Origin: Daucus carota subsp. sativus
Lineage: Eukaryota; Streptophyta; Magnoliopsida; Apiales; Apiaceae
Assembly (NCBI RefSeq): GCF_001625215.2
Contig: NC_030385.2
Coordinates: forward strand, 6,131,135 to 6,195,134
Direction: 5' to 3'
DNA: 64,000 nt
Part shown: positions 45,649 to 56,528 of the stretch, piece after piece
How the letters are laid out: every line of letters begins with the position of its first letter
Numbering within the stretch: the stretch's first letter is position 1
Made by a program: the position numbers and the translations under genes
The notes under the pieces: generated by a model
Databases searched by the model: none
What the model was told of the DNA's origin: nothing
What the model saw: only the letters and a program-made list of their open reading frames with translations

Positions 45649-47408
45649 CCCCTCCTTCTAGCGCTAATTTGTTGATAGAGGAATTTGGTAATCAACAAAG
45701 ATGAGGTTCATGGCCGGAATCAAGATCCGTGACGGTGGTTTTGGTCGCCGGAGAGTGGTGGTTGTTTGTTTTTAGGGGGTGGCTGAGATTAGGTTTTGAG
45801 TTGGTCTCACGTGCTCGCAACTCATGATCCCCTAATGTGCCTACGTACCCCTATATTTATAGGGGATCAAGCCGTACGTAGTTCTATTACCATGACTCCT
45901 AGTTTGATCAGGACTAGGCCTCTTGGGGATAAGACCAACCCTGAGGTGGTGACTTATCTCTTAGACGTCCAACGCCTTCAGAGTCCTACTCCAGTTAGAA
46001 TTAAGCCTTGAGGCCAACTACCTCAGACTCCTAGTCCAAGTACATCACGGAAACGGCATCATCCCCACTACGAGAGATGACACTAACCGCTACTTTTTGT
46101 AGCATGGAGGAGACATCTTGGTAGAGCCGTGACCAATTCCCTGAGGTGTAGGGCGCGCCCTTCCCCCTTAGTGAAGGTTCTCACCAAGAGGTCAGACAAG
46201 TAAGGAGCCAAGTTACACGATCGTCTCAGTCCCCCAATGAGGGCTAACTCACCAGAATACAGGACCCAGACATATGATCGGCCTTCATGTCACCCCTGAG
46301 GGCCTTCTACAACCGTGATCACCCCAAGCCCCCGCACGAGGACAACCCGGCAGATAGCAGGATTAGGGATTATAGATCACGCCCGGTCGTAACCCGGGAA
46401 CTACCAGATGAGCCTGATAACTTCCAGATGAGCCTGGCACTAGTCTTCATATCCCTCGGAAGGGTTGTCTTCAATATCCCCCGGAGGGGTAGGTCTTCAT
46501 ATCCCTCGGAAGGGTCGTCACTGAGACTCACTCATCCTCTCACACAATGCGTCCACACGTGGGCGCGACCCCTGAGGGCGCGCCCTTTGTCTTCGCTGTC
46601 TTGTCCCATTAGTTGTCTCAACAACACATCAGACAGGTCCTTCTTTAACATGAGGTCGCGCCCCCGGGGAGGCGAGGACACCCCGTTAAAGGCACGCCCT
46701 TGGTCTTCATCTCATGGTCAACTTCTTACGAGGGACCCGCCCCTCGGTCACCTTCGAAGAGGGCGCGCCCTCCTCCACAGATTACACGACGTGGGTGGAC
46801 GGAGGTCGGTCGCGTCTCTCCATCAACACTCTCAAGTAAGGCGTCCCTCCTTGTGACTCGGAGGACGCGTCCTCTTCACGCAACACCAAGGGTCGGTCGC
46901 ATCCTCCCTTTATAAGCAAGAGGACGCATCCTCTTCATGCAACATCAAGGGTCGGTCGCATCCTCCCTTTATAAGCAGGAGGACGCGTTCTCTTCATGCA
47001 ACACAGGCGGGTTAGTCACGCCATGGAGGACTACGCCTTTCCGTTCAGATTAGTGTCTTCAAGGGTTGGTCGCGTCCTTCCTTCCGACGCGGAGGACGCG
47101 TCCTTTCAACCTAGCTAAGCATGCGCTTAGCCCAAAAATGATGTAGCCAAAGACCTCTGCCAAGGGCCGCGCCCTTCGGGACAGACCCGGAAGAGGCGCG
47201 CCTTCTGTCTTAAGGCAACGACCAGATTTGGTCATAACACATTTCAAGAGAGATGGTTCATTTGAAATACACAACAAAACACATTCTCTCTTCTTGCAGA
47301 ATTTCTGATTTTATCCGATTGAATTATTTGGTGAACCACAAATAACTTCAATCTGAAAGTGTTCACACGACTTCAGAAAAATCCAAGTTACTACCAAATT
47401 ATACAACA
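45649..47408 (-). repeat. GC-rich Ty3/gypsy LTR with adjacent PBS, 5' end of a truncated element
   Basis: The LTR is 45670-47408 (1739 bp), plus-strand termini TGTTGATAGAGG and ATACAACA. On the minus strand it is followed by a PBS-like TTAGCGCTAGAAGGAGGGGC (45649-45669), then about 90 bp of leader, then a junction at about 45559. It is related to the LTR at 3129-3828. It is markedly GC-rich, with several GGGCGCGCCC-type palindromes and a 60-bp tandem repeat (46861, 46921, and a partial unit at 46981) carrying 'ggacgcgtcctctt' and 'ccctttataagca'. There is no coding region; the open frames inside are by-products of the GC content. Confidence 0.75.
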
Positions 47409-48290
47409 TCATTATGTTCCATCCTTTCATCTTCTATACATCTCTCCATTTATTAAATTTTTTAATACCTAATTCAAGTTGCCACGAGTTTATTCGAGTG
47501 AGACTTATAATCAAGTTGTCATCCAAACAATAAAAAATTAACTTGAAAAAGAGTTCGAGGGTAGACACTCAACCGATTTACAAGTCAAATCGATCGAGTT
47601 TTAGACAACCGACTATTTGACAAAATTCACATATGATTTTTTTTAAGAATAAATTAGTTTGTTAAATATTGATATATATTTATATGAACAGATTTTTGAA
47701 AATTTAATCAAACTATGATTTTAATTATAAAATTAAGTTAAGATCTTGTGATTCTCATTTTAATAAAAAGTAAAAATTATTTACATTTGCGGAGACAATG
47801 ACGTGATGGTGTTTAATGGACACAAGTGACAAATTAATTAAATTCTGTAACCATTATTCTAAAAGTCAAATTATGATTAGACTCGGTATCATATCAAGCA
47901 ATGAGTACTCGGGTTAATCTAGAACTATTCGGAAAAAAATTGGCTACATTTGTAAATTGATTTTGGAAATTTAATTATTAATATATGTATGTATATTGTG
48001 TGATAAATTTATTCAATTTTACGAGTCATAGACAATTATGTCTCTTTTCCTCTTCTATTCCATTTATTAAATTTATTAATGCCTAATTCAAGTTGCCTCG
48101 GGTTTGTATCGAGTTCATTCGAGTGAGATTTAAAATTGAGTTGTCATCCAAACAATAAAAAATTAGCTTGGAAAAGAGTTCGAAGGTAGAGACTCAACCG
48201 ATTCACAAGTCAAATCGATCGAGTTTTAGACAACTGACTATTAGATAAAATAATCACGTATAATTTTTTAAAGAATAAATCAGATTGTTA
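47409..48290. repeat. Repeat unit copies B and C
   Basis: 47409-47690 is nearly identical to copy A (45373-45558) and then continues beyond it ('cgagttttagacaac..gacta'). 47935-48290 is an older copy of the complete unit with the same order of words. Confidence 0.8.
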
Positions 48291-48924
48291 AATATTGATA
48301 AACTTTTGTGATAAAATAATAACAGGGAAACAAATGATCAATCGATCGACTGATAATCATAGTCGTTCAACTAATAAATGATATGATAGATTGTCAAAAC
48401 AGACTCATGAGTAAGATATATAAATATTTATAGATCAGTTATAAGAAGACTAAGAGGGAGGGGAGAGATAAAGAGAGATAAAGGGAGTTAATAGCTATTA
48501 TGTGTATCTGATTCCTTATTCACTCGTATAATGAAACTTTTGTATGTGCATATCCTTGAATTCGATCATATCATTATGGCTCATCGTAACTTTTGAACTT
48601 ATTAAATCATTTTCTACTATTCATCCATTTCATTGATTGAAATATATAATCCGCGTTTAAAAGTTCTACATACAGACAAGTTTTATTGTAATTCTATTGA
48701 ATAGTCTATTAAACTCCATTGAACATTAAAACCTCTTATATGCGAATTACATTGTGTTTGTCTGAGTAACATAGAAATATATTTACTATACTGAATTAGA
48801 TATTGTTGATATTATGAGTTGGTTCAAAAAAAATTATACTTGAAAATTTAATAAAAACACAATTTTATTATAAAAAATAAATAAAACTATTAATTAAAAT
48901 AAATATAATATATATTTTATGAAT
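48291..48924. other. Intergenic, no gene recognised
   Basis: AT-rich. A purine-rich stretch with 'gggaggggagagataaagag' lies at 48448-48490. No conserved feature was recognised. Confidence 0.35.
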
Positions 48925-48960
48925 GATGTCTCGTGTCTCGCACACGGGCTTCTCAGCTAG
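48925..48960 (+). mobile_element. Helitron-like 3' end
   Basis: Hairpin GTGTCTCGCACAC followed by 'gggcttctcagctag' and T, matching the Helitron 3' pattern (hairpin, short spacer, CTRR). The body to the left was not delimited. Confidence 0.45.
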
Positions 48961-49010
48961 TGTTATCATGCCTGCCCCCTTCAGACACAAATAACATAAT
49001 TATTATATAA

Positions 49011-49610
49011 CTAGCGAAAAAAGCCGCGCTTCGCGGCGGCGTTATGAATTTTTTTTAAATTTAGACAAAAAAATTGTTTTAGCTACTTTCCCGTCAAACA
49101 TAATACTAATAAAAAAATATTATTATCTAGGTAAAAATTAATCTGGGCCGCCCTCCCCTTAAACACAATACTAATAAATAATCTTTTTTATAAATTTTGA
49201 TACGAAATAATATTATAATTCCATAAAAGTTATTTTCAGTCGTGTTCCCGTTAAACATATCTTCAATATATCTTATCGAAAATAAGAATTGTATATATTA
49301 CTTTACATATCTTAAATATAAATTGTATTTTATCTATTATTATTAGTTTGAATAAATAAGAAAAAAATTGTATCATCTTTAGAATTCAATAAGAAATACT
49401 ATTGTATCATCTTTAGAATTTAATAAGAAATACCAAATAAGAAAAGAACTGTATCATCTTTAGAATTAAATAAGAAAAGAATTGTATTACTTTTAGAATT
49501 CTTGGACCTGATTTTTTGAATTATAATTATATTTTATCTCCGAAATTCAAGAAAATTTAGAAGACTGAATCGAGCAATTCTAGAGACGCCGGCATCCTCC
49601 TGTATATATA
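49011..49610 (-). mobile_element. Helitron-like element related to 13922-15690
   Basis: The minus-strand 3' end GCCGCGAAGCGCGGC plus T-rich spacer and CTAG lies at 49011-49045. The 5' side shares 'aattctagagacgccggcat' and 'cctcctgtatatata' with the 15.6-kb end. Internal 'ccgtcaaacataatactaat' words are shared with the other block. About 600 bp, non-coding. Confidence 0.6.
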
Positions 49611-50146
49611 CTAGCCTTTAACCCGTGCGAAGCACGGGCGGATATATAGTTCGTAATTTATTATTTATAATTTAAATTTTAAAATCATTTTATTAGTATT
49701 TTAGTATCAATGAATTGAATTTTAATTAAATTATATTATTCAACTGACTATATTTTCTCCCGATTACTTAAAAATGGACAAATCCTAATTTAATCCGAAT
49801 ATAATATACGTAGATTTAAAAAATAAAAAATCAGAAAATTCTAATCTTTTCCAAACATAGCCGATCGTGTAATACCTTTTGAAAGATTCAGTAAAAAAGA
49901 TATTCAAAATTGTATATTTATAATTTTATTTATAACATCATTATAATTTTTTTAATAAAATATTATATGATAATGTATTGTTATAAGTGTTTTTAGTATT
50001 TGAAACTGTTTATAATACTAATAGACTCCATATTTGTAGATTTGTAGTACCAAAAGGAGAGTACCAAACCAAGAAATATAACTAAAACCTTGGATTACAA
50101 ATTATACCCATGTTTGCTTATTATAGTATAGTATAGATAGTATAGA
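49611..50146 (-). mobile_element. Helitron-like element, second copy abutting the first
   Basis: The minus-strand 3' end is CCCGTGCTTCGCACGGG, 'ttaaagg', CTAG and host T at 49611-49645. The 5' end TCTATACTATCTATAC is at 50131-50146. It directly abuts the preceding element, so one inserted at or beside the other's terminus. Confidence 0.6.
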
Positions 50147-50151
50147 TATAT

Positions 50152-50344
50152 CGGTTTGGCTAGTGTATGCCCATGGGCACATGCTAAGCGCGGAAATTTT
50201 TGTATTTGGGAGATTTTGATTGGTGTGGTTGGTGTATTTGCAGGGGGGTCTACCATTATCATGAGATAGGAGCCAATCAAAATGATCCAAGCACAAAATT
50301 TTCCGCACTTAGCATGTGCCCATGGGCACACCATAGAAAAACCG
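50152..50344. mobile_element. MULE-type MITE with 9-bp target duplication, in the TKI1 promoter
   Basis: 193 bp with long terminal inverted repeats of about 50 bp (CGGTTTGGCTAGTGTATGCC at the left; the right inverse is CGGTTTTTCTATGGTGTGCC; both then read CATGGGCACATGCTAAG). It is flanked by TAGATATAT on both sides (50143-50151 and 50345-50353). A 9-bp duplication is the Mutator hallmark. Confidence 0.92.
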
Positions 50345-50459
50345 TAGATATATTGATATTGATTGATGGGTGTAATTGAAAAATTCAAACAACCCGCCCA
50401 GACAAATGTATGATATCTGATATACATATATACCCGCCCCCAAATCTATCAAACCAGAA

Positions 50460-50676
50460 GAAGCTCCAGTTGTTCCATTTCCAATTGAATGAGGTATGCA
50501 TCCCCGTCTCTCTTTTTTATATATCTATCTATCTCTGTATGTATGCATCTTGTTTCCTAATCGCCTTAGTTGCTGTATCCTACTTTCCCAATCCCTAATC
50601 TCCTCTTGTTCTGTGTTTGTGTTTTTAACTAGTCTTATCGTCTCACAATCACACCACTCAATCTAGGAATTGTGCT
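50460..50676 (+). promoter_or_regulatory. Probable 5' leader of the TKI1-like gene, with a leader intron
   Basis: 'attgaatgag' followed by GTATGCAT at about 50493, and a later 'ttaactag' before the ATG, suggest a leader intron of about 140 bp. Not provable without transcript data. Confidence 0.35.
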
Positions 50677-53600
50677 ATGAAAACTTGTACTAAAAACCAA
50701 TTACCCGGAGGAGAAGGAGGAGGAAGCACTGTTAAGCGCAAAGCTTCCCCAATTAAGTCTTCTACTAAATTGTCCGCTAAATTTATGAGGTCCACATCAC
50801 CAGGTTTCTCTTCTTTTTTCGTCTTCACTTTCGATTAATCCGTTGCGTATTCACCTCACTACTTACTTAGCTTAACCTCACTCCTATATGTAGATAAAGA
50901 AAATAATACTCTTGCTCAACCATTGCCTCCCCGTCTCGCGAAACAACCTCGTGTTCTGCAAGATGCTGCTCGACTGCCTACAACAGAGCTATTGACTCAT
51001 CACTTACACCCTTCAACAAAGATTCAGCTTCAGCTTTTCCCCATCAACCAGGACACTCGGATTCAATTGGAGAAAGTAAGTTGAACAGGCATCGGAAATA
51101 GGTTACAGAGTGCTTCTCGTTAAATTTCCATTAAAAAATTATTGTGTTTGCGTTTTGTTATAGGATGGTTACAATCCGTTTCTAGAGCTCACATTAAGAG
51201 CTCGCAAGAAGATATCGTCTGTCATTACACACATGGATAGTAAATGGGGCAGTTCGAGCATTGCAACTGGAAAGCTTATGCTTGTACCGTATACTACAAC
51301 ATTGGACAAGGTAGCGTCTGTGAAAAGATGGACTTTGGATGACATTTCGGTAACTGCTGGAGATGTATATGCAGCCGTGGACAGTCCTGATGTATTTCGC
51401 TTAAGGTCAAATGTTTGATACCACTCTTTTTTCAGTTAGTATAGCTATTTTTGGAATATTTATAGCCTTCTTTTTATATAAACCTGTTTATTCATCTTTA
51501 CAAAATTGGGTCTTAATTAACTCTTTTGGAATTCTTTTGGACAAAATAATAAATGGTATATATGATTGGTCATATAATCGTGGTTATATAGATGCTTTTT
51601 ATGCAAGATTCTTTATTGGGGGCATAAGAGGATTGGCCAAGTTAACTTCTTTTTTTGATAGACGAGTAATTGATGGAATTATGAGAATATTTATGTTTTT
51701 TGAATAGTCGGCTTCAAACTAACCATCTTTATCCTTTTTAGATATGGCTGGTTTTCCAACCTTGAGTCCACTTGCTTTGAAGGTTCTTTAGGATCTGAAG
51801 GTGTTAATGGTTTTGCGCGTACTTCAGAGGTCACACCTAATTTGATGAAAGAATTAGAGAGGACAAGTGAAGATATTGTAAAGCCGAATCATGTTGGCAC
51901 TGCAGCTGAGAAGATTGTTACTGACCAGTGTATGGATGTTTTAGCTAATCATTTGGTAACTCTTGATCTTTCTCTTTATACATGTTATGTACATATGACA
52001 AGGGGTGATAAGATTTTCATAATAACCCTGACAATTCCCACCCTACCACACCTTTTGGGTGCTTATAAATGCCCATGACATTAAAAAATTAGATTAAGGA
52101 ACATATATACTCCCAGTCTCTTATTAGCTTTTAAAACTAACATTTATGGTTTCTTTGTTTCCGGAACTCTTTATCTTATTATCTCACGGTTTATGTCACA
52201 GTTGAACCAGATACTACATAATGTGTGTGTGTGTGTGTGTCTGAATTTTGTGTTGCAGATGTACATTTCACCCACTTGCAGTACAAACCAAAGTTGAACC
52301 CAGGACTTATTGGAACTTATTTCTTCAGAGAAAGACCTTTAGGGGAATTGTTTTTATGTTGTTGTTTTGAGTTTGTGTTATACATGCAATAGATCAATTG
52401 ATAAGATATACTTCAAAAATGAAGAATGTATTAGGTTCTGTCTCACGCCTGCGTGCCTAGTCCGTATCTGAGTCTGTCTCTTGCAGCCATGTTAGGGTAA
52501 CATAGGTTCTATTGGTTAATCCATGCGGTTTTTAATTTGTTATTTGGGCTGATTTTTATGATTATTCAGGCAGGATACGATAATTCTCTCTATGTTGTGT
52601 TATGTAGGATGGTAAGAAGATGGACAATGGCACTGGAGGATCAAGTGTAACATGCGATAATAATTTGACTATTGGCACTGGACAACTTTTACCGTGGGAT
52701 GATAGTATTCTTAATTTGAGCATTGGAGGCTTTATCTCCGAATTATCCTTACTGGGCAAGGCAGATGGTTGCAATATAAAATCAACTCAAAGTCAACAAG
52801 GGTTGCACCAAATCCCAATTTCTGATTTTAGCATTGGTGGGCTGCTCAATGAAGCTTCTTTGCAAGGAAAGATCCATAGTAATAAGTTAGCATCAAATAG
52901 TAGTAAATCAGCTGTACAGGAAGACATTGGCAAGGGATCCCAATTTCCATGGGATGATAGTCTAACTAATCTGAGCATTGGGGGTCTGCTTTCTGAAGCA
53001 TCACTGCAGGAGAAGGTTAGTAATTGCTGTCTTAGACTCCCATGGAACTGAATTTGGAATACAATTGAAACTACATCTATCTTATTTGTTGCAAATGATT
53101 TTGTGCTGCTATATAGATCCAGGCACAACCAGCAAAACCATTATTACGTGGATCACATTCATCTTTTTTCGATGCTGAAGAGACATGCCATGAATTTTCA
53201 TACCAAAAATCTTCATTCACAAAACGTAATCTGACTTCGAGTGGAAGCGGTAAACCTGGCAGCTGCAGCCACAATACCAATTTGAATACTACAAAAGTTT
53301 CTTCTTGTCCCGAGGTCTGGTTAAGCTTTCTTTTTCCTTTATGTGCAGTTTCCTAACCTTTACTTTTTAGATAAGCTTGCTTAATGTAGACTGATGATAG
53401 CTACTCCATCAATCTCCCACTTTATTTATAACATATTTTCTAGGGTTCCCAACTGGTCAACTTCTGAATCAATCTCAAGCTCAGCTTTAAACTTCATACA
53501 CAATTCTATATGCTCAAATCTTGTGAGCCGATCAACTTTCAGCATGTATTGATTCACATGCCTAGATTCTAAAGCATGTTGCTGTAACTTGTAAGACTAT

Positions 53601-54966
53601 TATTTTAAAACAGCTCTGTGCTTGAAAAGGATTAGTACTTCATCTTGTTCCTGGTCCATGATAATGACATGCAAATTAAGAATTTAGGATGTTAAATGGT
53701 TCTTTTGAAGCATTTTGTTGTTCTGGGACTCCCAGGGTGTGTTTGAATAGGGGCTTGAGGAGGGAAGGGTCAGGTTGGGTTAGGATGGGAAAGGTTGGGC
53801 AAAGAAGGGATTGATTGGGTGGAACACTTAGCTTGCTTGTTTGGTTGTAAGTGTTGAGTAGAGAAGTGTTTAATCATAACTTGTTTGGATGGAGGGTTAT
53901 GATCACTTAGGACTTGGGAGTTAGGGTTGAAGTTTTGGATTTTCTTTATTTAAATAAGTCTTATTAATTCGGTTTAAAAAAAATCCTACAATTCAAATCT
54001 TTTTATATTAAAAAAAATCAAAAAATATCTTTGCAAAAAATAAAATAAAAATAAATTTGAAATCGTTATATTCATATGAAGACGTGCAAGTGTAATTAGT
54101 TAAACAATGACACGAATATATAATATACTAAATAATAAACCTTAAATACAAACCAAGAGAAACTACTCTTATATGTCATCACCCTCCGGGGCCCACTCAA
54201 AACCAACTCGGGCCCACTAAAGCTCACTAAGGCTTCGGATAGATCCTTGAGGGGCTCCAGACAAGCTCAAAGCCCATACTTGACCCCACCCCCTTCCCAC
54301 TAGGCCCTGCCCCTGTCCACTGGGCTTGGCCTAGGCCTTGTCAACACCCAACTCAGGTCTGTCCTCGGGGCGCACAAACCTCCCCATTCTCTTAGAAGCA
54401 TTGGTTTGTATTTTAGTTTGTACTAGAGTAACACTCTCTCTATGGAAACTAGTCTCTGACCAATTTTTCATCACTGTTCTTACTTGTAAAAATCACTCAT
54501 CTATAGATCAGAAATCACTATTTTATATGTTAAGAAATCTGTCAAATATAAATATACATATTCAATGTATATCATTATCATCTTGACTCGTACTACATTG
54601 ATGAAACTTCTAGCATCATTATCAACCCCTTCCATTACTGTCGCCGTCACCAACAACCATGAGTTGCCAATCACTATTTGTCACCTTAACTTGCCACTAC
54701 TAATGACTATCTACCACCACAACACACCTCATCTCGTCATTGGCTACCATCATTGACCTCTTACAATTATAATTGATCATCAATAATCGACGACCAATTC
54801 CAATCATAAGTAAATTTTCTCAATTTGAACAATAAAAATTGATAATTCTATTGTATAAAATGGTGATTAATAGTATATAAACTAGTGATATCTGTAGTTA
54901 TAAATGGTAATTGAAGGAGTGGTTTCTAGTTTTTAGAATAACATTGGTTTCTATTTGATCACTTGG

Positions 54967-55026
<60 letters not shown>

Positions 55027-55781
55027 GTGTGAATATATATATATGATATATGTACACACATAGCAAAGGAAGTAAAACAAGTAAAAATTTGTTGCGGTAC
55101 TAGCAGATAATGCATCCTCCATAACCCCCAAATTTGGGGTGTTGGAATACTTAACCTGTTCAATTGGACTAAAACCCCTTATCAACCACTCACCAACCTC
55201 TAAAAACCCAACCCTTCATTTAAATTTCTTCCCAAATTAGGGTAGTGAAATTTCAACCCCTCCCAGCCCTCCCCAACCCCCAAAGCTGCTACACCTCACC
55301 CAGGCAATCCTAGGTTCCATGCACACCCTCAGTCTCCATATTCATGAAGAGACGTCAAGTCGGGGTACTTAATAAAGATACCTCTTGCCTAGAGATGATC
55401 TAAAAACTATTGTTGACTTCTTAGAAATGTAATAAGTTGATAATGATGAATATACATTTTACATGGACTATACGGGGCCCATATGTAAACTCGGAGTCTG
55501 GAATATACATGTCGATCAAGCTTGACAAGAAAATATTTTAAATTTGAAGTTAAGTATTGCTCTTTTGATATTGCATGCACCTGGTCGTGCACAAACTTGT
55601 GTATGTATGGAACATTTCTCAAGACATCCAGTTATAATAATTATGATGGCTACATTACTATTATTCATTTTTCTGGAGTACTGTTACATATCTTTTTCTA
55701 TAGGTCCTGGCCTTAGTTATACACGCATGGGTTCTTTTGTTTGATAGAGGTAGTAAATTTTAGCCTGCTGTTTTTTTTTTT

Positions 55782-55812
<31 letters not shown>

Positions 55813-56528
55813 GCTGCTATAGCAGACATGACCGGTAGTGATGACAAGACAGAGACTATCTATTGTAGATGAAGGATGAGTGTTTGACTCTGATAAATTA
55901 GCAAAGCCTAGCAAGGCACACATACTTGAACTATTGTTTCTTGTTATGTTTATTGCAAATGTGCATGACATCCAAGGTCCTCATTGATGGTTCACAGTAG
56001 TTATGGAAACCTGTTGAGTTACACTTAGTATATGAATATCACTCTGACCTTATAAATGTATTGTGCCAGATAGCTAACTAGTTTTAGATAATTTATTTAC
56101 TACAAAGAAGGGGCCTTAAGAAGTGCTGCTGGTGATTTAAAAAAAAATACTCATTTTTTTTACCTGACATATACTGAATCTGTGATTAACTAGTGGTTTT
56201 ATTTTACTAGTGATTTAAGAAACAAATTAGTCTCATCCAAGACTCTTTGTGTCAGGAATCAAAGAATGATCATCAGCCTGGTTCAAGATTACACAGCGAA
56301 GATAGTTTTATTGGGCTGACAGGCATCAAATGGGTACTGCACAATAGCTTACTTTCTTAATTGTTCTTTTTAACGAAGTGTCAATAAGATTACTGCTATT
56401 TAGTACGCAGTACTTATTAAGCAAAATGTTGATTGCAGAACGACTCCTTGGGACCTTTTGATGTTGGAGCATCCACCCTACAGCCAGTTTTTGGAGACAG
56501 TATTAGCTTCAGCAAACTCATTCGATAA
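50677..56528 (+). CDS. TSL-kinase interacting protein 1 (TKI1)-like protein
   Basis: Join 50677-50803, 50894-51075, 51164-51405, 51742-51955, 52608-53015, 53117-53314, 56256-56333, 56439-56528: 1539 nt, 512 aa, all GT-AG and in frame. The conserved part is in exons 2-4: [70 protein letters not shown]. This matches the plant TKI1 family, nuclear proteins first found as partners of the TOUSLED kinase and linked to chromatin. The N-terminus is basic. Exon 5 contains three copies of a [18 protein letters not shown] motif (about residues 284-306, 325-343 and 367-391); their role is unknown to me. Coding intron 3 is filled with plastid ndhF DNA. Intron 6 is 2.9 kb and repeat-filled. TKI1 in Arabidopsis is longer at its N-terminus, so extra upstream coding sequence is possible but not seen. 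Confidence 0.88.
51412..51705 (+). other. Plastid-derived ndhF fragment (NUPT) inside a TKI1 intron
   Basis: An open frame here reads [20 protein letters not shown], then [11 protein letters not shown], then [20 protein letters not shown] and [10 protein letters not shown]. These are successive segments of the C-terminal part of plastid NdhF, the membrane subunit of the NADH dehydrogenase-like complex. The nucleotide sequence also has plastid character (for example 'ataatcgtggttatatagat'). At least two small deletions relative to ndhF are visible: the KRGPKRI-type segment is missing after SLQN...NSF, and sequence is missing after RRVIDGI. It is a non-functional nuclear copy, about 290 bp, in the same orientation as the host gene. 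Confidence 0.93.
52221..52241. repeat. (GT)n microsatellite in TKI1 intron 4
   Basis: About ten GT units ('gtgtgtgtgtgtgtgtgt'). Confidence 0.9.
54437..54965. mobile_element. GATCAAAT-terminal element, third copy
   Basis: It shares 'gaaactag', 'tagtttttagaat..cattgg', 'ttctatttgatcac' and internal 'ccaccac..ttgccac' words with the arms of the inverted repeat at 19706-21113. It is diverged and non-coding. Confidence 0.6.
54968..55045. repeat. (TA)n(TATG)n microsatellite
   Basis: About 16 TA units followed by about seven TATG/TGTG units and a further short TA run. Confidence 0.95.
55771..55811. repeat. Oligo(T)21-oligo(G)20 junction
   Basis: 21 T followed by 20 G. On the minus strand this is C20A21, the same composition as the tract at 11244-11280. 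Confidence 0.95.

Larger units (their letters stand above)
53315..56255 (+). other. Long TKI1 intron 6 filled with repeats
   Basis: Contents in order: plain AT-rich DNA to 53730; a G-rich and then AT-rich block from 53735 starting GGGTGTGTTTGAATAGG, MITE-like; a third copy of the GATCAAAT-type element at 54437-54965; a (TA)n(TATG)n array at 54968-55030; a C-rich block at 55150-55330; and a T21G20 tract at 55771-55811. No coding exon was recognised between 53314 and 56256, and the frame joins cleanly across it. Confidence 0.7.

Noticed and set aside
46287..46856. 189-codon plus-strand open frame
   Set aside because: Lies within a GC-rich LTR with tandem repeats, where stops are rare by composition. 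No domain is visible.
51411..51707. ndhF reading frame as a functional nuclear gene
   Set aside because: It is a small, internally deleted piece of a large plastid membrane protein, lacks its N-terminal part and any targeting sequence, and sits inside an intron.
52793..53128. 111-codon minus-strand frame
   Set aside because: Antisense shadow of TKI1 exon 5.
53735..55330. Possible single large element bounded by GGGTGTG and CACACCC
   Set aside because: Only seven bases match at the ends, no target duplication was seen, and the interior is a mixture of other repeats.
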